A stretch of 13,156 bases of DNA, taken from the NCBI GenBank assembly GCA_031275255.1, contig JAISPA010000271.1:1-13156 (forward strand), in the 5' to 3' direction. This document shows, one piece after another, positions 1-7,889 of this stretch. The position numbers and the translations under genes are program-made. The notes beneath the pieces were generated by a model. That model was given only the letters and a program-made list of their open reading frames with translations. It searched no databases and was not told the DNA's origin. The DNA comes from Acidaminococcales bacterium (GTDB lineage: Bacteria; Bacillota; Negativicutes; Acidaminococcales; JAISLQ01). Position 1 is the stretch's first letter. Each line of letters begins with the position of its first letter.

Positions 1-1379
1 TGGGAAATTATATTGGACAAGGCGTGTATCCTTTCCATACGCCGGGACACAAAGGCGGCCGGGGCGTTTTGCCCAAGCTGCGGGCGGTTATGGCGCGGGC
101 ATTGGCGGCGGACGTTTCCTTGATGAACGAACTTGACGACATTCACCGGCCGCAAGGCGCTCTGCTCAAGGCGCAGCGGGCGGCGGCGGCTCTTTACGGG
201 GCTGACCGCACTTTTTTCTCGGTAAACGGAACTACCGGCGCATTACAGGCGATGATCCTGGGCGGCGTGGCGCCGGGCGAAAAGATCATACTGCCGCGCG
301 ACGCTCACCGCGCAGCTATAGGCGCGCTGATCCTGTCAGGGGCGCGTCCCGTGTATATAGCGCCGGAATTTGACGCGGAGTTTGGCGTAGCCCTGCCGCC
401 GCCGCCCGCCGTGCTCGCCGCCGTACTCAAAGGCGCGGGAGCGGTCAAGGCGCTTCTGCTGACCAGCCCCAATTATTACGGGATAGCCACCGATACGCGG
501 CAGGCGGCGCAAATAGCGCATGAAAACGGCGCGCTCCTCTTGGTAGACGAAGCGCACGGCGCGCACCTCGGTTTTCACGACAGGCTGCCAGCCTCCGCCT
601 TGGCCTCCGGCGCCGACGCCTCTGCGCAAAGTACCCATAAACTTTTGGGCGCCCTGACACAGGCCTCGCTTCTGCATGTAAAACAGGGCAGACTGGATGT
701 TGAGCCGGTTGCCGAAGCCATGAGCATTCTTACGACCACCAGCCCCAACCAGCTGCTGCTGGCTTCTTTGGACGCGGCCTGCCGCCAATTGGCGGGTTCG
801 GGCCGCACAATGATGGAAAAGGCTGTAAAGCTGGCCGATTATATGCGCGCGAAGCTGGACGGCATAGACGGGCTGAGACTGCTGTCCCCGCCGCGGGAGG
901 ACGCATCTTTTTTTGACGTTACCAAAATTACGGTAAATGTCGCGCAGCTTGGCCTGACCGGTTTCGCGGCGGCGGGTTTTTTGCGTAAAAGAAAGATTGC
1001 CGTGGAATTGGCCGACAACGCCAATATACTTTTTCTGATAACTTACGCCGACAAACGCCTGGCGGCGGATACCGCCGTTAAGGCGCTCCGGGAACTGGCG
1101 CGGCGCAAAAAAACTCCGCGCGGCGTCTGCGGCATGCCGCCGCCGTTGCCGCCAAAGCCTGTACTGACGCCGCGCGAGGCTTTTTACAGCCGCCGGGCGT
1201 ACGTGCCGCTGGCCGAAGCGGCCGGCCGCGTCGCGGCGCAGGATATAACCTTTTATCCGCCCGGGATACCGCTGGTGCTGCCGGGAGAGTTGATTACCAA
1301 AGAACTTGCCGAGTACGCGCGGACGCAAAACGCCGCGCGGCGGGGAGATCCCGCCGCGCGTGTCGGCGTGGTGTGTTGA
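1..1379 (+). CDS. yaaO: Orn/Lys/Arg decarboxylase family protein (YaaO-like), 5' end outside window
   Basis: A fold-type I PLP enzyme of the ornithine/lysine/arginine decarboxylase family, which decarboxylates basic amino acids to polyamines or their precursors; the substrate cannot be told from sequence. The frame is open to the left edge (codons from base 3 read GNYIGQG), and the family's N-terminal YPFHTPGHKGG motif follows immediately. The GTG at 24 is therefore probably an internal Val, with perhaps 20-30 residues missing. Numbering from 24, DEAHG at 175-179 is the PLP-ring/aspartate motif and STHK ends in the Schiff-base lysine K206. The C-terminal YPPGIPLVLPGE motif (about 410-420) marks the small C-terminal domain. 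This short form resembles Bacillus YaaO/SpeA rather than the roughly 700-residue enterobacterial enzymes. Its position just before tmk matches yaaO in B. subtilis. The family assignment is secure; the reaction is inferred. Confidence 0.9.
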   Translation, partial: GNYIGQGVYPFHTPGHKGGRGVLPKLRAVMARALAADVSLMNELDDIHRPQGALLKAQRAAAALYGADRTFFSVNGTTGALQAMILGGVAPGEKIILPRDAHRAAIGALILSGARPVYIAPEFDAEFGVALPPPPAVLAAVLKGAGAVKALLLTSPNYYGIATDTRQAAQIAHENGALLLVDEAHGAHLGFHDRLPASALASGADASAQSTHKLLGALTQASLLHVKQGRLDVEPVAEAMSILTTTSPNQLLLASLDAACRQLAGSGRTMMEKAVKLADYMRAKLDGIDGLRLLSPPREDASFFDVTKITVNVAQLGLTGFAAAGFLRKRKIAVELADNANILFLITYADKRLAADTAVKALRELARRKKTPRGVCGMPPPLPPKPVLTPREAFYSRRAYVPLAEAAGRVAAQDITFYPPGIPLVLPGELITKELAEYARTQNAARRGDPAARVGVVC

Positions 1380-2027
1380 ATGGCAAAAGAGAGACCGGCA
1401 GGCCGGGGGTTTTTTATTACCTTTGAAGGCGGCGACGGGGCGGGCAAGACCACGCAAATCAAACTTTTGTCTGAATATTTCAGGAGCGCCGGGCAGACCG
1501 CCATTGTTACCAGAGAACCGGGCGGCACTCCGGTGGGGGAGTCGATCCGCGCCTTGCTGCTTGACCCTTCTTCGGCGATGTTGCCCCGGACGGAGGCGCT
1601 GCTTTATCTGGCGGCGCGGGCCGAGCACGTTGAACGGGTTATCAAGCCGGCTCTGGCTGTTGGTTCTCATGTGCTCTGCGACCGTTTCAGCGATTCCACC
1701 CATGTTTACCAGGGCATAGCGCGCGGACTTGACGCGGGCGCGCTTTTGCGGCTCGACGCGTGGGCTGCGGACGGATTGACGCCTGATATTACCTTTTTGC
1801 TGGACGCGCCGCCGGAATGTTTGTCAGGCCGTCGGCGAAAGCGTGGCGGGCCGGACCGGATGGAAGAAGAAGGATTGACGTTTCAGCGGGCGGTGCGGGC
1901 GGGATTTTTGTCTTTGGCCGCCCAAAATACGAATAGGATATTGGTAATTGATGCGCGGCAGAGTATTGACAAGATACAGACGGCCGTCCGGTTTCATATA
2001 AAAGACAAATTTCCGGAGAGCAAATAA
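1380..2027 (+). CDS. tmk: Thymidylate kinase (dTMP kinase)
   Basis: Phosphorylates dTMP to dTDP with ATP, an essential cytosolic step in dTTP synthesis. The 215 residues match the usual length. The Walker A loop GGDGAGKT is at 17-24. REPGG, about residue 46, belongs to the dTMP-binding region, and DRFSDSTHVYQG corresponds to the family DR(Y/F)xDSxxAYQG motif. The LID segment GRRRKRGGPDRMEEEG is arginine-rich and followed by FQRAVRAGF. A P-loop without Arg together with basic residues in the LID fits the E. coli-like type II arrangement. The ATG directly abuts the TGA of the upstream decarboxylase gene with zero spacing and no clear Shine-Dalgarno sequence, so translation is probably coupled. 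In B. subtilis yaaQ follows tmk; here yaaR follows directly. Confidence 0.97.
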   Translation: MAKERPAGRGFFITFEGGDGAGKTTQIKLLSEYFRSAGQTAIVTREPGGTPVGESIRALLLDPSSAMLPRTEALLYLAARAEHVERVIKPALAVGSHVLCDRFSDSTHVYQGIARGLDAGALLRLDAWAADGLTPDITFLLDAPPECLSGRRRKRGGPDRMEEEGLTFQRAVRAGFLSLAAQNTNRILVIDARQSIDKIQTAVRFHIKDKFPESK

Positions 2028-2032
2028 CAGTC

Positions 2033-2039
2033 AAGGAGG
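2033..2039 (+). promoter_or_regulatory. Ribosome binding site deciding the yaaR start
   Basis: AAGGAGG, a full Shine-Dalgarno match. It lies 8 bases before the GTG at 2048 but only 2 bases before the in-frame TTG at 2042. Spacing therefore favours the GTG as the yaaR start. Confidence 0.75.
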
Positions 2040-2047
2040 CGTTGGGC

Positions 2048-2497
2048 GTGAAAGTACATTCGCGCAGCGATTTTTCCGCCGCGGCCGTGCCGGGAGAGCG
2101 GGAGACCGCCGGGCAGTCCGAGCGGCCGGCCAGAACTTTCGGCGCTGAATTGTCCAAAAACATGGATGACAACTACCGGGAGCGGCTGGCGGAACTTCTG
2201 GACAAGATCAATGATCAGGGCGCCAAACTAAGCCAGAATCCGACCTATTCCGAATTGCGCTCTTACCGCAATATGGTGCGTAATTTTATCGGGGAAGCGG
2301 TAAACCGGTCGTATCTTTTGGAATCACGCCTGGGCTGGGACAACCGTGGGCGGCAGAAGATGTACAGTGTCATAAAGAAAGTTGACGACGAACTGGCGAT
2401 GCTGACCGAAGACGTGCGCGTCGGACAGGAGCGCCAGTTGTCGATCATGGAGCGGCTGGGCGCGATCCGGGGCATGCTGGTCGATCTTTATATATAG
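2048..2497 (+). CDS. yaaR: YaaR family protein (DUF327)
   Basis: A 149-residue protein of the YaaR/DUF327 family, close to the usual length of about 145. No enzymatic motif is visible and the family has no firmly established function that I know of. The first 40 residues are polar and low in complexity. From about residue 45 the protein is charged and helix-prone, with YRERLAELLDKINDQGAKL, the conserved-looking block TYSELRSYRNMVRNFIGEAV, and a C-terminal helix ending in GMLVDLYI. I chose GTG 2048 over TTG 2042 because it is correctly spaced from a strong ribosome binding site. It sits between tmk and holB as in Bacillus, with 20 bases to tmk and 2 bases to holB. Family assignment rests on synteny and residue pattern; function is unknown. 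Confidence 0.88.
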   Translation: MKVHSRSDFSAAAVPGERETAGQSERPARTFGAELSKNMDDNYRERLAELLDKINDQGAKLSQNPTYSELRSYRNMVRNFIGEAVNRSYLLESRLGWDNRGRQKMYSVIKKVDDELAMLTEDVRVGQERQLSIMERLGAIRGMLVDLYI

Positions 2498-2499
2498 GT

Positions 2500-3546
2500 G
2501 TGAGCGATGTGTTATGGGAAGATATTATAGGACATAACGAAGAAAAATTTTTTTTGCAGAAGCTGTCCAAAGCAAAGCGCAAGCCGCACGCGTTTTTGCT
2601 CGTCGGGCCGGCGGGCGTAGGCAAAATCCTTCTGGCGCAGGCTTTCGCGGCGACGCTTATGTGCGGCGGCCGGGAAGCGCCGTGCGGCGTCTGCCCCTCC
2701 TGCCGGCATCTGGAAAAAGGCAGCCATCCGGATTATTTTGTTTTGCGGCCTGAATTGAAAGACCCCCAAAAAGACCCGCTGGAGTTCCGGGACGGCATAT
2801 ATATAAACCAGGTGCGCGGGTTGCTCCGGGAAGCCGCTTTCGCGCCTAAAATGGGCAAAAAAAGGGTGGCGGTGATTGACGGGGCGCATCTTATGACGCC
2901 GGAGGCCGCCAACAGCCTGCTCAAGTTTCTGGAAGAACCGCCGCCGGAATGGGTGTTTGTGTTGCTGTCCACCTCGGCGGAGGCGCTGCTGCCGACCATT
3001 GTGTCGCGGACGGCCAGGATCAATGCACGGCCTTTGACGACGGAGGAAATTCTGCTTTATTTAAAAGAAAAGTCCGTAAAGCTGCCTAACCCTAACGTCG
3101 CGGCGGGAGTGGCGGCCGGTTCTCCCGGCCTGGCCCTGCGTTACGGCGGCGAAGAAGCGGATAAAAACAGGGAGCGGGCGCTGGATTTTATCGGCGCCGC
3201 CTTGGCTGACGATTATTTGCGGATAGCGCCGCTGGTGGAAAAGATAAAAAAGGAAGAGGCGGTTTTGCTCTGCGAATTTGTCGCTTTGTTTTTGCGCGAC
3301 GCCTGGCGGGTGAATTTCACCGGCGGGGCCGGCGTCTGGAACACGGACAAACGGGAAGAAATCGGGCGACTGTTTTCCGGGTTTGATCTAAGCGTTTTTA
3401 AGGCGTTTTTGCGCTATACGGAAGAAACTTTGGCGGCTTTGAAAAAATCGGCAAATCCCCAATTATTGATGGAAGGCTTGTACATTTATATTGCAGATAA
3501 GCGGCAAGGAGGATTTTGTGGTTACGGTAGTAGGAGTGCGCTTTAA
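2500..3546 (+). CDS. holB: DNA polymerase III delta' subunit (clamp loader)
   Basis: A clamp-loader subunit that helps load the sliding clamp onto primed DNA, part of the AAA+ DnaX/HolB group. The 348 residues fit the family. The N-terminal WEDIIGHN is the usual opening. The P-loop is GPAGVGKI (36-43), with Ile in place of the Thr/Ser that coordinates Mg-ATP. This fits the known tendency of delta' to lack ATPase activity. Four cysteines (55, 62, 65, 68) form the clamp-loader zinc module. DGAHLMTPEAANSLLKFLEEPP and LLSTSAEALLPTIVSRTAR are the Walker B/sensor 1 and SRC-like regions; the usual SRC reads SRT. The start is GTG with no clear ribosome binding site, 2 bases after yaaR, so it is probably coupled. 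Its 3' end overlaps ricT by 29 bases. Confidence 0.95.
   Translation: MSDVLWEDIIGHNEEKFFLQKLSKAKRKPHAFLLVGPAGVGKILLAQAFAATLMCGGREAPCGVCPSCRHLEKGSHPDYFVLRPELKDPQKDPLEFRDGIYINQVRGLLREAAFAPKMGKKRVAVIDGAHLMTPEAANSLLKFLEEPPPEWVFVLLSTSAEALLPTIVSRTARINARPLTTEEILLYLKEKSVKLPNPNVAAGVAAGSPGLALRYGGEEADKNRERALDFIGAALADDYLRIAPLVEKIKKEEAVLLCEFVALFLRDAWRVNFTGGAGVWNTDKREEIGRLFSGFDLSVFKAFLRYTEETLAALKKSANPQLLMEGLYIYIADKRQGGFCGYGSRSAL
3506..3512 (+). promoter_or_regulatory. Ribosome binding site deciding the ricT start
   Basis: AAGGAGG lying inside the holB reading frame, 5 bases before GTG 3518. It argues against the upstream in-frame TTG at 3491 as the ricT start. Confidence 0.75.
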
Positions 3547-4363
3547 AAAGAACTGTAAAATATATTATTTTGACCCGGCGGAGACCGGGACAGCCAAAGG
3601 CGATTTCGTCATAGTGGAAACGGTGCGCGGGATTGAATACGGCGAGGCCGTAGTCGGCCCGCGGGCGGTAGAGGAGGAAGATATAGTCCAGCCGCTGAAG
3701 CCTGTGTTAAGGCGCGCCACCGAAGAGGACACACGCAAATTCCACGAAAGCAAAGGCAGGGAAAAAGAGGCTTTCACGCTCTGCGAGGGGAAAATCAAGG
3801 CGCACAGCCTGCCTATGCGTTTGGTCGACGTGGAGTTTACCTTTGACGTGAACAAGATTATTTTTTATTTCACCGCCGATGGCCGTATAGATTTTCGCGA
3901 ACTGGTGAAAGACCTGGCCGCCGTTTTCCGTACCAGGATAGAATTGCGGCAAATCGGGGTGCGCGACCAGGCGAAAATGCTCAACGGCATGGGCTGCTGC
4001 GGCCGGCCGCTGTGTTGTGCGTCTTTTCTGGGCGATTTTGAGCCGGTGTCCATCCGGATGGCCAAAGACCAGAACCTTTCGCTCAACCCGGCGAAAATTT
4101 CCGGCATCTGCAGCCGCCTGATGTGTTGCCTTAAATACGAGAACTATCTGTACACCAATGAAAAAAGCGGCGAACAGTGCTACTGCAAAAAGGAAAAACC
4201 GCCAAAAATAGGCGGGCTGGTGGTAACGCCCCTGGGCGGGGGGCTGGTTGTGAGCCTTAACAAAAAAGAACGCACGGCTTGCGTAAAAATCGCGGAGAAC
4301 AACTCCGTTACCGTCAATTGGGACGAGATGACCGAAGTCGCGGACGATTATGTCTTTGTTTAA
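3518..4363 (+). CDS. ricT: PSP1-domain protein RicT (YaaT), Fe-S/RNA-maturation regulator
   Basis: Ortholog of Bacillus YaaT/RicT. In that organism it acts with RicA (YmcA) and RicF (YlbF) in a complex that binds [4Fe-4S] clusters and promotes RNase Y-dependent mRNA maturation, competence, sporulation and biofilm formation. The protein has 281 residues. The N-terminal VTVVGVRFKKNCKIYYFDP and GIEYGEAVVGPR open the PSP1 region. Cysteines cluster in GMGCCGRPLCC (C160, C161, C166, C167), CSRLMCC (C198, C203, C204) and CYC (C221, C223), which are the likely cluster ligands. The start is GTG 3518, chosen on its strong ribosome binding site; it overlaps holB by 29 bases. RicA and RicF partners are not in this window. 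Identification is strong from motifs and synteny; cellular role is inferred from Bacillus. Confidence 0.94.
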   Translation: MVTVVGVRFKKNCKIYYFDPAETGTAKGDFVIVETVRGIEYGEAVVGPRAVEEEDIVQPLKPVLRRATEEDTRKFHESKGREKEAFTLCEGKIKAHSLPMRLVDVEFTFDVNKIIFYFTADGRIDFRELVKDLAAVFRTRIELRQIGVRDQAKMLNGMGCCGRPLCCASFLGDFEPVSIRMAKDQNLSLNPAKISGICSRLMCCLKYENYLYTNEKSGEQCYCKKEKPPKIGGLVVTPLGGGLVVSLNKKERTACVKIAENNSVTVNWDEMTEVADDYVFV

Positions 4364-4374
4364 AGGCGGCGGGC

Positions 4375-5106
4375 ATGGAACGGCTTGACCGGCTGCCGAA
4401 CGGCTGGCCGATCTGGCAGTGCGGCGGACAGTTCAAATTTACGCTGGACGCCGTTTTGCTGGCGGCTTTCCCGCTTTTGCGCGCCAACGCCAAGGTAATT
4501 GATCTGGGCGCGGGTACGGGCGCCGTTTCTTTGCTGCTGGCGGCGCGCGGCGCCTTAAGTATCACCGGCGTGGATAACAACGAGGACGTTGTCGGCCTTT
4601 TTTCCCGCAGTATTGCGGAAAATCGGCTGGACGGCGTCATAACCGCCCGCGCGGGCGACGTGCGGGAAATAAAAACTCTTTTCCCGGCGGGAAGTTTTGA
4701 CCTGGCTGTAGCCAACCCGCCCTACCGCAAGATCGGGCACGGCAGGTTGCGGCAGGGGGGCGCACGCTCCGCCTGCCATGAAGTTACGGCTACGGCCGGC
4801 GATTTTATCGGGGCGGCGCGGCACTTGCTCAAATATGGCGGCCGGCTCGCCCTGTCGCATTTGCCGGAACGCTTGCCGGAAGTGCTTTGCGCCTGCGCAA
4901 AATTTGCCGTTGAGCCAAAAAAATTGCAACTGGTACACTCCCGTTCCGGCCGGGCGCCGTCGGTTTTTTTGCTGGAAGCCGTCCGCGGCGGCAAGCCCGG
5001 CCTCAAAGTGCTGCCGCCTCTTTTTGTTTACGCCGGCGAAAATGAATACAGCGGGCAATTGCTTGCCTGTTACGGTTTGTTCGGCCGGGAAAAACCGGCC
5101 GGGTAG
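4375..5106 (+). CDS. yabB: tRNA1(Val) A37 N6-methyltransferase family protein (YabB/TrmN6-like)
   Basis: A Rossmann-fold SAM methyltransferase of 243 residues. The SAM-binding motif I reads VIDLGAGTG (41-49), and NPPY at 114-117 is the N6-adenine methyltransferase active-site motif. The N-terminal sequence WPIWQCGGQFKFTLDAVLLAAF is characteristic of the YabB/YfiC (TrmN6) group, which methylates A37 of tRNA1(Val) in E. coli. The tRNA substrate in this organism is inferred. ATG 4375 gives the family-length N-terminus and follows an AAGGCGG-like weak ribosome binding site, 11 bases after the ricT stop; longer in-frame starts would run into ricT. In Bacillus yabA lies just upstream and the GIY-YIG gene yazA just downstream; neither is present here. 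Confidence 0.9.
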   Translation: MERLDRLPNGWPIWQCGGQFKFTLDAVLLAAFPLLRANAKVIDLGAGTGAVSLLLAARGALSITGVDNNEDVVGLFSRSIAENRLDGVITARAGDVREIKTLFPAGSFDLAVANPPYRKIGHGRLRQGGARSACHEVTATAGDFIGAARHLLKYGGRLALSHLPERLPEVLCACAKFAVEPKKLQLVHSRSGRAPSVFLLEAVRGGKPGLKVLPPLFVYAGENEYSGQLLACYGLFGREKPAG

Positions 5107-5126
5107 AAGGTGCGGGGGAAGGTTTT

Positions 5127-5984
5127 ATGGCGGGGGAAGGCAAACTTTTTTTGTGCGCGACGCCCATCGGCAATCTTGACGACGTTACGGTGCGCCTGGT
5201 CAAGGTGCTGCGGCAAGTCGAACTGGTGGCGGCGGAAAACACCGCCCGGACTTTGAAACTGCTCAACCATCTGGCTGTGCGCAAAAAACTTTTAAGCTAT
5301 CATGAACACAATAAGGCAAAAGCGGGGCCGAAATTGATTGATTTTATCGCTGCAGGCCAAGACGCCGCCCTGCTCAGCGACGCCGGGTATCCGGCAATCG
5401 CCGACCCGGGGGAGCATTTGGTGCGCCTGGCGCTGGAGCGCGGCATAGAAGTTGTGCCGGTCCCGGGGGCGAACGCGGCGCTGTGCGCCTTAGTCGCCTC
5501 CGGTATAGAGGCCGCGCCTTTTTTTTTCGGCGGTTTTTTGCCCAGGAGCAAAAAGCGCCGGGAGGATACGCTCCTGCTATGGCGCGACCTTCCGGCGACG
5601 GTAATCCTCTACGAAGCACCGCACCGCCTTTTAACCGTACTGGCCGAAATAAACCGGCTGTGGGGCGACAGGAAAATAGCTTTGGCCCGCGAATTGACTA
5701 AAATATACGAGGAATTTTTCCGCGGCAGCGTCTCGGAAAGCCTGGCCTGGCTGGCCGCCAAGCCGCCGCGCGGCGAATTTACCATCGTATTGTCCGGCGC
5801 GCCCAAACCGGACGGCGGCCAGGCAACGGCCTTGCCGCCGCTGGAAAAGCTCCGGCGGCTGCTGGCGGCGGGCGCGGACAAAAAGGACAGCATCAAAAAA
5901 GTCGCGCTGGAATATAAAATAAGCAAAAGGGAACTTTATCAGGCATTGCTCAAAAGCGACGCCGAGGGAAAGGACGAAGAATAA
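5127..5984 (+). CDS. rsmI: 16S rRNA C1402 2'-O-ribose methyltransferase RsmI
   Basis: A tetrapyrrole-methylase-fold enzyme that methylates the 2'-O of C1402 in 16S rRNA near the decoding centre, acting with RsmH (not in this window). The 285 residues are a normal length. LFLCATPIGNLDDVTVR is the conserved N-terminus, YHEHN follows near 56-60, DAGYPAIADPG (85-95) is the SAM-binding glycine motif, and VPVPGANAALCAL the next conserved loop. Two deviations stand out: the usual AEDTRxT block reads AENTART (36-42), so Asp becomes Asn and Arg becomes Ala, and the usual DAGxP has Tyr at 88. The C-terminal tail resembles the family's small helical domain (KKDSIKKVALEYKISKRELY). ATG 5127 follows GGGGAAGG. 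It overlaps metG by one base (TAATG). Confidence 0.93.
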   Translation: MAGEGKLFLCATPIGNLDDVTVRLVKVLRQVELVAAENTARTLKLLNHLAVRKKLLSYHEHNKAKAGPKLIDFIAAGQDAALLSDAGYPAIADPGEHLVRLALERGIEVVPVPGANAALCALVASGIEAAPFFFGGFLPRSKKRREDTLLLWRDLPATVILYEAPHRLLTVLAEINRLWGDRKIALARELTKIYEEFFRGSVSESLAWLAAKPPRGEFTIVLSGAPKPDGGQATALPPLEKLRRLLAAGADKKDSIKKVALEYKISKRELYQALLKSDAEGKDEE

Positions 5985-7888
5985 TGGACAAAGAAAAATT
6001 CTACATCACCACGCCTATCTATTACCCCAGCGACAAATTGCATATAGGGCATGCCTACTGCACGACGGTCGCCGACTGCATCGCGCGCTACAACAGGTTT
6101 GCCGGGCGGGACGTCCTTTTTGTTACCGGCTCGGACGAGCATGGGCAGAAGATACAGCGCAAAGCCGCGGAAAACGGCACAACCCCTTTGGAATACGTAA
6201 CCGAAATAGTCAAAAATTTTAAGCTCTTGTGGGAAAAACTCGGAATATCCTACGACGATTTCATCCGTACCAGCGAGCGGCGGCAGACCCAAACCGTACA
6301 GTATTTTTTTCAGAAGCTGTACGACAAGGGAGACATCTACAAATCCGAGTACGAGGGCCTTTACTGCGTACAGTGCGAGGCTTTCTGGCTGGAGCGCCAG
6401 TTGTCCGGCGGCAATTGCCCGGATTGCGGGCGGCCGGTGGAAAAAATGAAGGAAGAAAGTTATTTTTTCCGCATGTCGGCCTATGCGGAAAAGTGGTTTA
6501 AATTCATTGAGGAAAACCCCGATTTTATCCAGCCGGTTTCCCGGCGCAATGAAATGATCAATTTTGTCAAACAGGGGCTGGACGATCTCAGCGTTTCGCG
6601 CTCCACCTTCGATTGGGGGGTGCCGGTGCCCTTTGACCCGAAACACACGATCTACGTCTGGTTTGACGCGGTGATAAACTATATCACCGCCGCCGGAATG
6701 TTTGAGGATATGGACAAATACCGCCGCTACTGGCCGGCCGACCTGCATTTGGTCGGCAAGGAGATTGTGCGCTTTCACAGCATCATCTGGCCGATCATGC
6801 TGATGGCGATGGACCTTCCCCTGCCCGGCAGGATATACGGACATGGTTGGCTGGTCATAGAAGGCGACAAGATGTCCAAGTCCAAAGGCAACGTCGTCGA
6901 TCCGTTGCTGTTGATCGAGGAATTCGGTGCGGACGCGATCCGGTATTTTTTGCTGCGCGAAGTCATGCTCGGCGCGGACGGCAATTTTTCGCGCGACGCG
7001 CTGATTAACCGCATAAACTCCGATCTGGCCAACGACCTCGGCAACCTGCTGCACCGTACGCTGGGCATGATTGAGCGGTTCAACAGGGGCGTCATCCAAA
7101 AAGGCGAGGAAATCACACCCTTGGATGCCGAACTAATCGCCCTTGCCGACAGAACGATCGATGATTTTGAGCGTTTTATGGAGAACATGGAAATAAATGA
7201 GGCGCTGAAAACCGTCTGGGCGCTCATCGCCCGCGGCAACAAGTACATAGACGAAACCGGGCCCTGGCTCTTAGCCAAAGACCCGGCGAAAGCCGGTCGG
7301 CTGAACACGGTCCTCTATCGTCTGGCCGAACTTCTGCGGGTGGTGGCTTTTCTCGTCTCGCCCTTTTTGCCCTTTACCGCCCCGGAAATCCTAAAGCAAA
7401 TGGGTCTTTCCGCGCCGGCGAAATTTTTGCTGAAAGACGCGCGCGGCCGGGACATCATCGGCGGCGGCGCAAAAATAGCCGGCGGCGCCCCGATTTTTCC
7501 CCGGATAGAGCAGCCGGCGGCAGATACGGGTACGGCTTCGCCCGCTCCGGGCATTGAGCCGGCGGAGGAAATAACCATTGATGACTTTAATAAAATGCGG
7601 CTAAGGGTGGCGCGCGTGCTGGCGGCCGAAAAAGTGGAAAAAACCGATAAATTGCTGAAATTGAAGCTGGACGTGGCGGGTGAGGAGCGCACGGTCGTCT
7701 CCGGCATAGCCCTTCATTACGCGCCGGAAGAACTTGTCGGCAAGGATGTGGTCATTGTCGCCAACCTCAAACCGGCCAAACTGCGGGGCATACAATCGCG
7801 CGGCATGATCCTCGCCGCTTCCGACGACGAAGGGCGTGTTTCAATCATTGAAGCGCCCGGCGTAAAATCCGGCAGCAGGGTCAAATAA
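5984..7888 (+). CDS. metG: Methionyl-tRNA synthetase with C-terminal tRNA-binding domain
   Basis: Charges tRNA-Met and initiator tRNA with methionine; cytosolic class I synthetase, 634 residues. HIGH is exact at 20-23 and KMSKS at 296-300. The connective-peptide zinc knuckle has C128/C131 and C145/C148, two CxxC pairs. The anticodon-binding helical domain spans about 340-480. A low-complexity Ala/Pro-rich linker (about 500-530) leads to a Trbp111-like OB-fold domain (532-634) with IDDFNKMRLRVARV and NLKPAKLRGIQSRGMILA, which helps dimerisation and tRNA binding. This domain order is typical for Firmicutes MetS/MetG. ATG 5984 overlaps the rsmI stop by one base. Position before tatD is conserved with B. 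subtilis metS-yabD, without abrB in between. Confidence 0.98.
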   Translation: MDKEKFYITTPIYYPSDKLHIGHAYCTTVADCIARYNRFAGRDVLFVTGSDEHGQKIQRKAAENGTTPLEYVTEIVKNFKLLWEKLGISYDDFIRTSERRQTQTVQYFFQKLYDKGDIYKSEYEGLYCVQCEAFWLERQLSGGNCPDCGRPVEKMKEESYFFRMSAYAEKWFKFIEENPDFIQPVSRRNEMINFVKQGLDDLSVSRSTFDWGVPVPFDPKHTIYVWFDAVINYITAAGMFEDMDKYRRYWPADLHLVGKEIVRFHSIIWPIMLMAMDLPLPGRIYGHGWLVIEGDKMSKSKGNVVDPLLLIEEFGADAIRYFLLREVMLGADGNFSRDALINRINSDLANDLGNLLHRTLGMIERFNRGVIQKGEEITPLDAELIALADRTIDDFERFMENMEINEALKTVWALIARGNKYIDETGPWLLAKDPAKAGRLNTVLYRLAELLRVVAFLVSPFLPFTAPEILKQMGLSAPAKFLLKDARGRDIIGGGAKIAGGAPIFPRIEQPAADTGTASPAPGIEPAEEITIDDFNKMRLRVARVLAAEKVEKTDKLLKLKLDVAGEERTVVSGIALHYAPEELVGKDVVIVANLKPAKLRGIQSRGMILAASDDEGRVSIIEAPGVKSGSRVK

Positions 7889-7889
7889 A

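Noticed and set aside
336..1703. Long open frame on the minus strand (455 codons)
   Set aside because: It lies antisense to the decarboxylase and tmk genes, its protein is Arg/Gln-rich without any motif, and it has no ribosome binding site; it is a GC-rich shadow frame.
5939..7099. Minus-strand open frame of 386 codons opposite metG
   Set aside because: The metG frame has all synthetase motifs over the same bases. The antisense product shows no recognisable domain.
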